From: Methanobacteriota archaeon
Lineage (GTDB): Archaea; Thermoplasmatota; Poseidoniia; MGIII; CG-Epi1
NCBI GenBank assembly: GCA_002731655.1
Contig: PCCI01000033.1
Location: forward strand, 1-41,590
Reading direction: 5' to 3'
DNA length: 41,590 nucleotides
This document shows, one piece after another, positions 1 to 7,786 of the stretch. A program made the translations under genes and the position numbers. Position 1 is the first letter of the stretch. Every line of letters starts with the position of its first letter. The notes beneath the pieces were generated by a model that searched no databases, was not told the DNA's origin, and worked only from the letters and a program-made list of their open reading frames with translations.

Positions 1-68
1 AGGCCTCTTCTCAGGATAAAGCCTGCGCGCTGGTGGGAGCGCTGGGATTTGAACCCAGATCGGCGGGT

Positions 69-148
69 CTCACCTATGGTGGCGTGCAGGTCAGCGCTCC
101 AGTCATTCATCACTGTTCAGCAGACCTATTGCCATCATTCCTGCATAA
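69..148 (-). other. tRNA-Trp intron with bulge-helix-bulge splice sites
   Basis: The intron runs from 148 to 69. A bulge-helix-bulge fold can be drawn. The outer helix is the anticodon stem. The four-base core pairs CTCC (154-151) with GGTG (74-71), with one U-U mismatch. The three-base bulges are AG^T at the 5' site and AG^A at the 3' site. The inner helix is TAT/ATA (147-145 with 77-75). Both predicted cuts fall between bulge bases 2 and 3, as expected for the archaeal tRNA endonuclease. A candidate endonuclease gene lies at 25844-26500. Confidence 0.88.
86..144 (-). ncRNA. Box C/D guide RNA embedded in the tRNA-Trp intron
   Basis: Inside the intron, stem GCAGG (144-140) pairs with CCTGC (90-86) and encloses box C ATGATGG (138-132), box D' CTGA (120-117), box C' GTGATGA (113-107) and box D CTGA (94-91). 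The guides are 11 bases (131-121) and 12 bases (106-95). Applying the rule that the fifth base before box D/D' marks the target, the D guide selects C34 through 11 contiguous pairs (one G-U) across the exon 1-intron junction. The D' guide selects C39 with 5-6 pairs. The same arrangement is established for haloarchaeal pre-tRNA-Trp, where the intron guides 2'-O-methylation of positions 34 and 39. Box C deviates from RTGATGA at its last base. No expression data are available. Confidence 0.87.
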
Positions 149-244
149 CTGGAGCCCGCAATGCTGCCGAGTTACACCACACTCCCGTTACGCGCAGGCG
201 AGGGCGCATTGTGCACCGCTCTTAAAGTTCACGGCCACGGAGCG

Positions 245-252
245 TTTATTTA
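245..252 (+). promoter_or_regulatory. TATA box for the 274 gene
   Basis: TTTATTTA is centred about 25 bases before the GTG at 274. That is the archaeal TATA spacing expected for a leaderless transcript and supports the GTG start. Confidence 0.55.
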
Positions 253-273
253 CGGGCAGCCGTCGCGGGCCGC

Positions 274-813
274 GTGGCGAGCGCTAAACCGAAGCCTGCT
301 GCCAACCCCGATGAGCGGGAGCAGGTTCCCGCCGTGCCCGAAGCGGTGCCCGATGCACCGGCCGACGACGACGCAGAGGGGGCGGCCGAGGCGGTGGAGG
401 GCGAGGAAGAGGAGCGGCCGGAACACGAGCCGTGCCATCCGCTCGACAAGATCTGGCTGCCGACCTACACTGACGAGAACACGCAGGACGCGAAGCACGA
501 CTGGTGCCTGAAAACCGGCATCATCCGCAACCAAAGTGGCGAGGAGGCGAGGCCACGCGGGTTCTGGGTGGCGGTGCTGCACAAGCTCCAGCGGAGGCTG
601 GCGAAGGAATCCGACAAGACGCGCATGACGGGGCAGCTGACCGATGCGCAGAAGCGCATCATCCTCCACGAACTCGACGCGCTCGAGGGATTCTACGACC
701 GCTGGTGGCGCACCGAGTCGTCGCAGGTCCACAAGTTTGTGCAGGTGGTCAAGAAGTGGCGGCCTGACGTTTCGGAGCGCGTCATCGTTGATACCATAAC
801 CCGGATGTGGTAG
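274..813 (+). CDS. Conserved-looking hypothetical protein, 179 aa
   Basis: I do not recognise this family. The first 50 or so residues are Ala/Pro/Glu/Asp-rich and probably disordered. The remainder looks like a compact, mostly helical domain rich in Trp, His and basic residues, with one Cys near residue 53 (CHPLDKIW), another in DWCLKTGIIR, and a charged helix around LTDAQKRIILHELDALEGF. No signal peptide or membrane segment is visible. The start is a GTG with a TATA box about 25 bases upstream. The stop lies one base before the GTG of ribulose-phosphate epimerase, so the two are almost certainly co-transcribed. The pairing gives no clear function. Confidence 0.75.
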   Translation: MASAKPKPAANPDEREQVPAVPEAVPDAPADDDAEGAAEAVEGEEEERPEHEPCHPLDKIWLPTYTDENTQDAKHDWCLKTGIIRNQSGEEARPRGFWVAVLHKLQRRLAKESDKTRMTGQLTDAQKRIILHELDALEGFYDRWWRTESSQVHKFVQVVKKWRPDVSERVIVDTITRMW

Positions 814-814
814 C

Positions 815-1441
815 GTGGCGGTTGTCGCCCCCTCGATGCTGGGCGCGGACTTCGGCCGTCTGCGCGAGCTGGCAGAGCTGGTCGCGCCGCACAGTGGCTA
901 CCTGCACATGGACGTCATGGACGGCCATTTCGTCCCGAACCTGACTATGGGCCCCGACACCATCGCCGCGCTACGAGGCATCGCTCCTCTGGACGTACAC
1001 CTGATGGTCACTGACCCACTCAACTTCATCGAGTCGTTTGCTGACGCGGGAGCTGATATCATCACTGTCCACGCCGAGGCGAATGATACAGCGGCGTCAA
1101 TCGACGCCATCCATGCGCGAGGGCTGAAGGCGGGAGTCGCAATCCGCCCCTCAACCCCACTCAGCGCGCTCGACCCATGGCTCGACGCGGCAGAGCTGCT
1201 GCTGCCAATGTCTGTTGAGCCCGGCTTCTGCGGGCAGGAATTCGACGAAGGAACTTACGACCGCATCCGTTCCCTGCGAGAGGCACGGCCGGACACGCTC
1301 ATCGAGGTTGACGGCGGTGTCACCTGTGAGAATGCCGCAGCACTGCGCGAGGCGGGTGCGGATATTCTAGTTTCGGGCAGCGCCATCTTCGGGACCGAAG
1401 ACCCAGTCGCCTCCGCACGCATGATTGCGGGTCTCGAATAA
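815..1441 (+). CDS. rpe: Ribulose-phosphate 3-epimerase
   Basis: Interconverts ribulose 5-phosphate and xylulose 5-phosphate in the cytoplasmic pentose phosphate network. The 208-residue TIM barrel shows the family signatures in order: APSMLGADF at the N-terminus, HMDVMDGHFVPN with the metal-binding His and catalytic Asp, DVHLMV, the phosphate-loop region MSVEPGFCGQEF, and VDGGV followed by GADILVSGSAIF. Length is slightly below the usual 220-230. The start is GTG, one base after the previous stop, with no separate promoter seen, so it is read as the second gene of a two-gene operon. Identification is secure from motifs. Confidence 0.95.
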   Translation: MAVVAPSMLGADFGRLRELAELVAPHSGYLHMDVMDGHFVPNLTMGPDTIAALRGIAPLDVHLMVTDPLNFIESFADAGADIITVHAEANDTAASIDAIHARGLKAGVAIRPSTPLSALDPWLDAAELLLPMSVEPGFCGQEFDEGTYDRIRSLREARPDTLIEVDGGVTCENAAALREAGADILVSGSAIFGTEDPVASARMIAGLE

Positions 1442-1451
1442 CTTTTCAGAG

Positions 1452-1697
1452 TTACCGCTTCGCTCCTATTCCATACAGCACAAACACCAGACCCATTAAC
1501 ATTAGAGCATTACCTTCAAACAGATTGGGATTCAATTCTCCGAACCAGTTCCTAGTCACAGCGAAAGTCCACACCAACCCAGCGATTGCCAGTAGGAACC
1601 CAAATTCGTTGGCGCTGAATGGATTTGCTAGTCCCAACTCTGGGTTGCCGAACACGGCTTCGGTTGGGGTAGGCTTATCGGAAGGCTCATCGGTCAT
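1452..1697 (-). CDS. Small two-helix membrane protein, 81 aa
   Basis: Not recognised. After a hydrophilic, Pro/Glu-rich start (MTDEPSDKPTPTEAV) there are two hydrophobic segments, around FGFLLAIAGLVWTFAV and ALMLMGLVFVLYGIGA, with a short loop containing FGELNPNLFEGN between them. This predicts a small integral membrane protein with two spans. I chose the ATG at 1697 rather than an upstream in-frame start at 1718, because the TATA run at 1721-1730 sits about 28 bases before it and overlaps the longer version. It converges on rpe with 10 bases between the stops and diverges from the secreted protein at 1796. Confidence 0.75.
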   Translation of the reverse strand: MTDEPSDKPTPTEAVFGNPELGLANPFSANEFGFLLAIAGLVWTFAVTRNWFGELNPNLFEGNALMLMGLVFVLYGIGAKR

Positions 1698-1720
1698 ATA
1701 CCAGGTAGTTGCTCTCACCT

Positions 1721-1730
1721 ATATATATAA
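1721..1730 (-). promoter_or_regulatory. TATA box for the small membrane protein
   Basis: TTATATATAT on the minus strand is centred about 28 bases upstream of the ATG at 1697, fitting leaderless initiation. Confidence 0.65.
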
Positions 1731-1765
1731 GAATAAGACCCTGAGAACGGTAAGTTCAAGTATAC

Positions 1766-1775
1766 TTTTATATGG
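1766..1775 (+). promoter_or_regulatory. TATA box for the secreted thioredoxin/Ig protein
   Basis: TTTTATATGG is centred 26 bases before the ATG at 1796. It covers an alternative ATG at 1772, which argues against that earlier start. Confidence 0.6.
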
Positions 1776-1795
1776 TTCACGGTACCAGAGTCAGC

Positions 1796-4078
1796 ATGCG
1801 CGCTGCCTTCCTCGCCTGCCTGCTCGCCTGTTTGACGATACTGCTGCTGCCGGGAAGCGCGGCGGAACGGCCGGTGGAAGACTTTACCCACGCCGTCATC
1901 GGCGAGGAGTTCACCACCACCTGGTGCGGCTATTGCCCAAGCGCGGCAGAGAACCTGAACAAGGTCTGGCAACCCAAGTCAGAATACCCGGACGACCCTT
2001 ACTACCATGACCAGTTCTTTTTCGTAGCATTGATCACAGATGTGAACGACAAGGCTGGCGACCGCGCTGGTGACTACCCTGACTTCGTCGGCTACCCCAC
2101 AGTCTACTTTGACGGCGGAGACGAGAAGGTCGAAGGCGGCCAGTCTGATACTTCCAATTACGAACAGGCCATCGACAGCAGTGGTGGCCGCAGTGACACC
2201 GACATCTCGCTGCGCATCGCAATGCAGCACCTTGGTGATGACCGGATAGCTGTCCAGGTATACATTACCTGGAACGAGGATGGAGGGTTCGGTAATCCTG
2301 ACTTCAGCGGCTACATCAGGGCGTACATTGTCGAGCCAGTCTCGCGCTACGACAACAACGACGGCAACCCGTACCACTTCGGCTTCCTCGACTACGCCTT
2401 CGACCAGCAGGTGGTGCTGGACCCTCACGAGGAAGTTGTACTCGAGACTGTCTGGATTGGAGGTGAGCATAGTGGAGATGCAGATGATGATGGTGATTGT
2501 GGAGATGAAACTAATTGTGAGAATTTCTCTGATATCAGTTACGATAACCTGAACATCTTTGTTTCCTTCTTCAATGATGAGGCAGCCTCTGCTGATGACT
2601 ATGCGTTGCAGAGCGCTTTCGCCATCCCGCCACAAACCAGCTTCGAGTTCCCGACAGGAAACCTGAGCGACACCGTCAGTCTGCCAGGCAGCGCCAGCCA
2701 GCTCCGAAGCGCAATTGCCGCGGTAGAGTACAGTGTCGATGACGGCGAGTGGCAGCTCGCCGACGGCACGGACGAATTCAACCTGATACTTGATACGACC
2801 GCTTACGGTAACGGACAGCACGAGCTGATGCTGCGCATCACAGACACAGCCGGTACCACGCTCGAGCTGGCGGGAAATCTTGAAATCCTGAACGACAGCG
2901 AGCCCCCGATCGTGACGTGGCTGGAACCAGCTGCGGACAGCGAGGTCATGGGACTTGTGGCCCTTGCCGCCAGCGCATCGGACAATAGTGCGATCGCAAA
3001 AGTCGAGTACCGCGTTGGAGAAGGCACCTGGCGCCAGATGACTTATGCTGGAGAGGACCGCTGGGAAGTGGAGTGGAACACCGAGGAGACTGGGGGCAGC
3101 AATGGCCTCCAAACACTGGAGGTACGGGCCCTTGACGACTACGGCAATGAAGCTACGGACAGCCTTGAGCTGGACGTCCAGAACGAGGGCGACATCACCT
3201 ACCCGGCGCTGGAAGTTAACGGCGTGTCCGGGGCGCTCTTCGCGGGGCTGCTCGACGTTACGATAACTGCCTCCGACCCGGACGGGATTGCCAGTGTTGA
3301 ATACCAGATTGATGCCGGCGCGTGGCACAGCGTGGACGAAAACAGTTTCCGGATCATAACCGCAGCCCTGCCCGACGGGGTGCACAGCCTGCTGGTGCGT
3401 GCTGTTGACGGGCTGGACTATGCTACCGAAGTTTTCACGCAGTTCGAGTGCGACAACAACGCTCCCGTCATCCTGCTTGATACGTTCCCCGACCCCGTCA
3501 CGGCGGAAGTAACTCTCACCTTCGCGACCAGTGATTACGCCGGGATTGAATCGTTGCAATACCGGGTTGGCGGCAGCGACTGGACCAGCCTGCCGGCCGG
3601 CACGACCGAATTCACTTGGGATTCGACCCTCGCCAGCGACGGGGGCTGGCTGCTTGAAATCGAAGCTAGCGACATGCTCGGCAACCGTGATACTACTTAC
3701 CGCACCCTGAACGTCGAGAACGCCGGACGCATCGCGCTCCTGCCGGTGGCGGACGCGCAGGCGGGCAGCCCGCTCGAGATTCGCGCCTTCATCGATTACC
3801 CCGACCCGCTCGCGGTCTACCTGCTGGTCGCTGGCCAGCAGCTCCCGATGCAGGCAGGCCCTGCCGGCTGGAGCGCCGAAGTGACGCTGGCTGAAGCTGG
3901 GAGCTATGGCTACCGCGTCGAAGTCGATACCGGCCACGGCAGCTTCCAAGGCAACGAGCAGATGCTCAACATCGGCGAAGCAGCGGCGCTCCCCGACGAA
4001 GAGGACGCGTTGCCGGCGCCCTCGCTGCTGGTTGCTGCAGGCTTACTTAGCAGCATCGCGCTGCGCCGGCGCCGTTAG
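1796..4078 (+). CDS. Secreted thioredoxin-fold protein with Ig-like repeats
   Basis: A 760-residue exported protein. It has an N-terminal signal peptide (hydrophobic residues 4-19, cleavage likely after GSAA). A thioredoxin/Omp28-like domain follows, with CxxC motif WCGYC (C44, C47) and cis-proline region YPTVYFDGG near residue 101. A beta-rich region contains a DxDxDG loop (228-233), and then come about four Ig-like repeats sharing a pattern such as VEYRVGEGTW. The C-terminus is PAPSLL, a hydrophobic stretch and RRRR, resembling a sorting or anchoring signal. Likely a cell-surface disulfide-active or substrate-binding protein, but the substrate is unknown. The ATG at 1796 is preferred to 1772 because of the TATA position. 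The last 4 bases overlap the convergent gene's stop. Confidence 0.85.
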   Translation: MRAAFLACLLACLTILLLPGSAAERPVEDFTHAVIGEEFTTTWCGYCPSAAENLNKVWQPKSEYPDDPYYHDQFFFVALITDVNDKAGDRAGDYPDFVGYPTVYFDGGDEKVEGGQSDTSNYEQAIDSSGGRSDTDISLRIAMQHLGDDRIAVQVYITWNEDGGFGNPDFSGYIRAYIVEPVSRYDNNDGNPYHFGFLDYAFDQQVVLDPHEEVVLETVWIGGEHSGDADDDGDCGDETNCENFSDISYDNLNIFVSFFNDEAASADDYALQSAFAIPPQTSFEFPTGNLSDTVSLPGSASQLRSAIAAVEYSVDDGEWQLADGTDEFNLILDTTAYGNGQHELMLRITDTAGTTLELAGNLEILNDSEPPIVTWLEPAADSEVMGLVALAASASDNSAIAKVEYRVGEGTWRQMTYAGEDRWEVEWNTEETGGSNGLQTLEVRALDDYGNEATDSLELDVQNEGDITYPALEVNGVSGALFAGLLDVTITASDPDGIASVEYQIDAGAWHSVDENSFRIITAALPDGVHSLLVRAVDGLDYATEVFTQFECDNNAPVILLDTFPDPVTAEVTLTFATSDYAGIESLQYRVGGSDWTSLPAGTTEFTWDSTLASDGGWLLEIEASDMLGNRDTTYRTLNVENAGRIALLPVADAQAGSPLEIRAFIDYPDPLAVYLLVAGQQLPMQAGPAGWSAEVTLAEAGSYGYRVEVDTGHGSFQGNEQMLNIGEAAALPDEEDALPAPSLLVAAGLLSSIALRRRR

Positions 4079-5481
4079 CCGTCGCGCATCACCAGCGGCA
4101 CTTGCGCCGCCACTTCAGTCGCTAGGAATCCCGCGCCGTGCAATTCGGCGGCACGTTCGCCAGCGGTGCCAAGCAGCCACGCCGCGACGCGTGCAGCCTG
4201 AAACCCCGTAAGGCCACGCGCCAGTGCCGCGGCGCACATCCCCGCCAGTACGTCACCGGTGCCGCCGACCGCCAGACGCGGATGGCCGGTACGGTTGCGT
4301 CGAGTGCAAGAGCCGTCAGAGATTATGTCTTCCGGCCCTTTCGCGAGCACGGTAGCACCGTAAGCGCGCGCGACGGCCGTGACCGTAGCTTCGCGCCCGC
4401 CAGCGTCGATGCCAGCTGCCTTCGCGAGTCGAGCCAGTTCTCCCGCATGCGGCGTCAGCAGTGCATCTGCATCCTGCGCTGCTGCCGGCTGTAGGCCGAA
4501 GAGCGCATCAGCGTCAATCACACGTGGTTTGCACCACTCGCGAAGCAGCGCATTGACTGCCGCGACCGTTTCAGAGTCGCGGCCCAGTCCGGGGCCGACT
4601 AGCAGCACGTCGGCTTTCGCCTCCACGTCAAGCACAGTTGCGATATGCTCCGGCGCGAAGTGGGCGCCCGGGAGAGGATGGACTATCAGTTCGGGGGCGT
4701 GCTTCGCGACGATACTCGCAGCGCTCTCCGGAACGAACATCGGCACTAGGTCGGCGCCCATGCGGTAGGCCCCGATGGCTGCCAGCGACGGCGCGCCGGT
4801 GTAGGGGCCGCCACCGACAAAGGCAACGACGCCGTTCTGCCCCTTGCGCGCGCTGGCATCAGCGGGCGGTAGCAGCTGTAGCTCACCCAGCCCCGTGTAG
4901 CGCTCCACCTCTGGGGGAATTCCAATATCGGTGACGATTATTTCGCCGCAGCTGGCCTCAGTCATGCCCTCCTTCAGTGCGTGAAAAGTCACGGTCAGCT
5001 GTGGTTGCACCGCGCCCGGCAGCCCGAGCCCTGAGGGTACATCCGTTGCCACCACTGGCGGGCCGTTGTTGAGCGCAGCGACCATGTCGCCATACGGCTT
5101 GCGCAGTTCGCCGTGCAGCCCCGACCCGAGCAGCGCGTCGACCGCCACGTCCGCGTCGGCGAGCAGTTCTATGAGCGCCGACGGCGGATGCACTTCACCT
5201 TCCCAGCGGTCGCGTGCCCGCTGCGAAATAGCGGAGCGCGGCTCGCCCGCCAGCACCACCGCGACGTCGAGCCCCACTTCCGCCAGCAGCCGCGCCACGA
5301 CGAAGCCGTCGCCGCCGTTGTTACCGCTGCCGCACGCCACGATAATGCGTTGCGCGTGCGGGAACCGCTCGTGCAGTGCATCGGCGACTGCCTTTCCGGC
5401 AGTTTCCATCAGCTCACCCAGGTCGATGCCGAGCGCAACGGCGTTATGGTCCAGCACGCGAAACTCGGTCAGCGGGAGCAT
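4075..5481 (-). CDS. nnr: Bifunctional NAD(P)HX epimerase/dehydratase
   Basis: Repairs damaged NAD(P)H hydrates. The N-terminal YjeF domain epimerises NAD(P)HX, and the C-terminal ribokinase-like domain performs nucleotide-dependent dehydration. The N-terminal half contains GSGNNGGDGFVVAR, the epimerase nucleotide loop. The C-terminal half has GQNGVVAFVGGG, LLTPHAGEL, VLAKGPEDII and the anion-hole motif GGTGDVLAG. At 468 aa it matches the fused bacterial/archaeal enzyme. The reading frame stays open upstream to 5865, but that stretch lies over the exchanger gene. The ATG at 5481 begins MLPLTEFRVLD, a typical family start, with a TATA-like CTCTTTAGC about 24 bases upstream. It probably has its own promoter despite lying 35 bases after the exchanger. 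Confidence 0.94.
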   Translation of the reverse strand: MLPLTEFRVLDHNAVALGIDLGELMETAGKAVADALHERFPHAQRIIVACGSGNNGGDGFVVARLLAEVGLDVAVVLAGEPRSAISQRARDRWEGEVHPPSALIELLADADVAVDALLGSGLHGELRKPYGDMVAALNNGPPVVATDVPSGLGLPGAVQPQLTVTFHALKEGMTEASCGEIIVTDIGIPPEVERYTGLGELQLLPPADASARKGQNGVVAFVGGGPYTGAPSLAAIGAYRMGADLVPMFVPESAASIVAKHAPELIVHPLPGAHFAPEHIATVLDVEAKADVLLVGPGLGRDSETVAAVNALLREWCKPRVIDADALFGLQPAAAQDADALLTPHAGELARLAKAAGIDAGGREATVTAVARAYGATVLAKGPEDIISDGSCTRRNRTGHPRLAVGGTGDVLAGMCAAALARGLTGFQAARVAAWLLGTAGERAAELHGAGFLATEVAAQVPLVMRDG

Positions 5482-5516
5482 GGCTCGGCAGGCTCGCCCG
5501 GCTAAAGAGCCTCTGT

Positions 5517-6437
5517 CTACAGCGTCGCCAGCAGCTCGAACAGGAACAGCAGGAAGAATCCAGCCAGGATTAATCCGGCGCCGCGCCCCATCGGCAGCCG
5601 CGCCAGCCCCATCGCGGCGAGCGTCGCGAGCAGCAGCAACGGCAGCGTGAGCGAGATGACAAAACTGCCGACCGGGACCGGCGCCACTAGCGCCAGCAGC
5701 CCCAGCACCAGCCCGATATTGGCGATATTGGAGCCAATCACGTTGGCGACAGCGATATCGTGAAATCCCTTGCGCGCCGCGGTCAGCGAGCCGGCCAGCT
5801 CCGGCAGCGAAGTTCCAATCGCGACCACCGTCAGACCAATTACAAGTTCGGAAATGCCAATCCACTCGGCAATCGCGACCGCGCCTTCGATGGTCAGGTG
5901 CGCCCCGAGCAGCAATCCCGCAACGCTGAACGCCAGCTTCGGCAGGCTCCCGTCGTCCTTCGGGCCGGCATCGCCGGGTGCGGGGCGGCGGAGCAGCCAG
6001 CCCACGTAGGTTAGGTAGAGCAGCAGCAGGAACGCGCCCTCGATGCGTGAGACGCTGCCGTCAAGCGCAACGCCGTAGAGCAGGAATGCGAACGCCAGCA
6101 TCACCTGCCCATCGGTGACCACACCGGCTGCCGGTAGGATGCGCTGGCCGTAACGATACCAACAGAGCAGGCAGGCACAGGCGAGCACCAGCCCCAAGTT
6201 GGACATATTCGAGCCGATGATGTTGCCAAGCGCCAGCGCATCGTGCCCGCGCGTCCCGGCCAGCAGCGAAACCAGCACTTCCGGCAGGCTGGTGGCGAAG
6301 GCGACCAGCGACACGCCGATGACATGCGTCGAGACTCCCCGCTCGCGCGCCAGCCCGATCGCGTTGTCGATGAATACGTCAGCACCACGTATCAGCAGCA
6401 ACAGCCCCACCGCCAGGAACGCCAGCGCTTCGAGCAT
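5517..6437 (-). CDS. Na+/Ca2+ exchanger family protein (CaCA, YrbG-like)
   Basis: Integral membrane cation antiporter of 306 aa. The two inverted alpha-repeats that define the family are both present: SLVAFATSLPEV followed by GNIIGSNMSN, and VVAIGTSLPELAGS followed by ANVIGSNIANIG. These carry the conserved acidic and Ser/Asn residues of the ion-binding site. About ten hydrophobic helices are visible, with a hydrophilic loop (RRPAPGDAGPKDDG) between the halves. Known family members exchange Ca2+ for Na+ or H+, but specificity cannot be fixed here. I chose ATG 6437, whose A is shared with the purD stop (TGATG), over a TTG one codon earlier. It is the third gene of pyrE-purD-exchanger. Confidence 0.92.
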   Translation of the reverse strand: MLEALAFLAVGLLLLIRGADVFIDNAIGLARERGVSTHVIGVSLVAFATSLPEVLVSLLAGTRGHDALALGNIIGSNMSNLGLVLACACLLCWYRYGQRILPAAGVVTDGQVMLAFAFLLYGVALDGSVSRIEGAFLLLLYLTYVGWLLRRPAPGDAGPKDDGSLPKLAFSVAGLLLGAHLTIEGAVAIAEWIGISELVIGLTVVAIGTSLPELAGSLTAARKGFHDIAVANVIGSNIANIGLVLGLLALVAPVPVGSFVISLTLPLLLLATLAAMGLARLPMGRGAGLILAGFFLLFLFELLATL

Positions 6438-7786
6438 CAAGCCCCTACCGTGGGCGCCACATGGCTACCGCGCAACTGGCGCATGTGCACAACCCTCTGC
6501 GCAAGCAGCGGCGGCGTAGCGATGTCGTGCCGCACGTGCAGCCCGCGGCCGCTCACCCCCGTAAGGCCAGCCTCGCACTGCGCTTCCGCGGCGGCGAGCG
6601 TCGCGCCGCTACCGACGACCGCGACTGCGCGCGAGCTCGTCGTCTCGAGCGCGCCGCCGGGCAGCTGGTTAACAGCCGCATAGAATAGCGAAGCCCCGCT
6701 GGCGGCGAGCCGCTCCTCGTCGATGACGAGCGTGCAGTCACGCCGCGGCTGCACGCCGTAACCTTCGGGGACTACATACTTGCAGACCGTCGCCTCGGGG
6801 CGGAAAGCGACTTCGTAATCGCCAAGCGTGCCGGTCGCCATACCTTCGCAGATTGGCAGGAAATCGCTTTGCAGGATTTCCAGCACGTTGAGCGCCTCGG
6901 GGTCGCCCAGCCGGGCGTTGTATTCGATAAGCTTGGGACCGTCAGAGGTGGCGATGAATCCGCCATACAGGAAACCGCGATAAGGCGCTCCACATTCCGC
7001 GTGCAGCGCGGCGGCGGTGGCCTCGTTGATGGCGTGTGCAGCGCTTATATCCTCGTCGTCAAGAAACATCAGGCTATGCGAAGTGTCGCTGTAGGAGCCC
7101 ATCCCTCCAGTATTGGGGCCGCGGTCTCCTTCCAAGGCGCGCTTGTGGTCCTGCACCGCCGGCATGTGGTGCAGCGTCTCACCGTCGCAGAAGCTCATCA
7201 GCGAAAATTCTTCGCCGATGAGTTTTTCCTCAACCACGAAACGACCGCCGCTAGCAGCCAGTTCGCGGCAATAATCCAGAGCTTCGGCGTGCGAGTGGAG
7301 ATGGTCGCCAGCTACCTTTACGCCCTTGCCGCCGGCAAGGCCGTCATACTTGACGACGTAACCATCGCCCAGCTCCGCCAGCCAGTCGGCTACTTCCTCC
7401 AGCGTATCAAAGGTGCGGTAGCGCGGACAGCCGGGAATCCCGTGCCGCACCAGCAAGTCACGCGCGAATGCCTTGGATGTCTCGATTCGCGCCAGTTCAC
7501 GGCTGGGGCCGACGGTCGCGATGTCGGCGGCTCGTAGCGCATCGGCGACTCCCGCGGCGAGCGGCGCTTCGGGGCCAATGACTGCCAGCTCCGCCCGGTG
7601 TCGGGTAGCGAAATCGACTACCGCCTGCGGTGCATCCAACTCGCCCAGTTTGAATCCCGCGGCGAGCGCCATGATGCCGGGGTTCAGGTTCGATGCAAAG
7701 CAGCTGACGCTTGCCCCGGAGTGGCAAAGTGCGCGGGCAATCGCGTGCTCGCGCGCGCCGGAGCCTACCAGGATAACGCGAGTCAT
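6437..7786 (-). CDS. purD: Phosphoribosylamine-glycine ligase (GAR synthetase)
   Basis: Catalyses ATP-dependent joining of glycine to phosphoribosylamine, the second step of de novo purine synthesis. The 449-aa protein has an N-terminal ILVGSGAREHAIA-type nucleotide-like loop, the ATP-grasp part with YVVKYDGLAGGKGVKV, the substrate segment GDRGPNTGGMGSYS, and FIATSDGPKLIEYNARLGDPE, the metal/ATP-binding signature of GAR synthetase. Its ATG overlaps the pyrE stop by one base and its stop overlaps the exchanger ATG by one base, so translation is probably coupled. Other purine genes, purB and guaB, lie further right. Confidence 0.97.
   Translation of the reverse strand: MTRVILVGSGAREHAIARALCHSGASVSCFASNLNPGIMALAAGFKLGELDAPQAVVDFATRHRAELAVIGPEAPLAAGVADALRAADIATVGPSRELARIETSKAFARDLLVRHGIPGCPRYRTFDTLEEVADWLAELGDGYVVKYDGLAGGKGVKVAGDHLHSHAEALDYCRELAASGGRFVVEEKLIGEEFSLMSFCDGETLHHMPAVQDHKRALEGDRGPNTGGMGSYSDTSHSLMFLDDEDISAAHAINEATAAALHAECGAPYRGFLYGGFIATSDGPKLIEYNARLGDPEALNVLEILQSDFLPICEGMATGTLGDYEVAFRPEATVCKYVVPEGYGVQPRRDCTLVIDEERLAASGASLFYAAVNQLPGGALETTSSRAVAVVGSGATLAAAEAQCEAGLTGVSGRGLHVRHDIATPPLLAQRVVHMRQLRGSHVAPTVGA

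Larger units (their letters stand above)
31..186 (-). tRNA. trpT: tRNA-Trp (anticodon CCA) with intron
   Basis: Reading the minus strand, the acceptor stem GGGAGTG (186-180) pairs with CGCTCCC, followed by discriminator A34 and an encoded CCA (33-31). The D arm is GTGT/GCAT, the anticodon stem GCGGG/CCCGC, and the T arm CTGGG-TTCAAAT-CCCAG. The anticodon loop reads CTCCAG, giving anticodon CCA (152-150), tryptophan. The gene is interrupted after position 37 by an 80-base intron (148-69), the usual archaeal 37/38 site and a common place for tRNA-Trp introns. A TATA-like element lies at 221-230 on the minus strand. The cloverleaf is complete once the intron is removed. Stem pairing was checked by hand, so the call is strong. 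Confidence 0.95.

Noticed and set aside
1-30. Possible gene end or promoter at the left edge
   Set aside because: Only 30 bases are available and no coding or RNA signal could be supported.
1979-3949. Long open frame (656 codons) on the minus strand inside the secreted protein gene
   Set aside because: It is antisense to a protein with a clear signal peptide, CxxC motif and Ig repeats. Its own translation has no recognisable motif, and such shadows are common in GC-rich DNA.
5482-5865. Upstream extension of the NAD(P)HX repair gene
   Set aside because: It overlaps the exchanger gene and has no family similarity. The conserved N-terminus and TATA spacing fit ATG 5481.
6869-7537. 222-codon plus-strand open frame across purD
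   Set aside because: It is antisense to a well-conserved enzyme and has no motif of its own.
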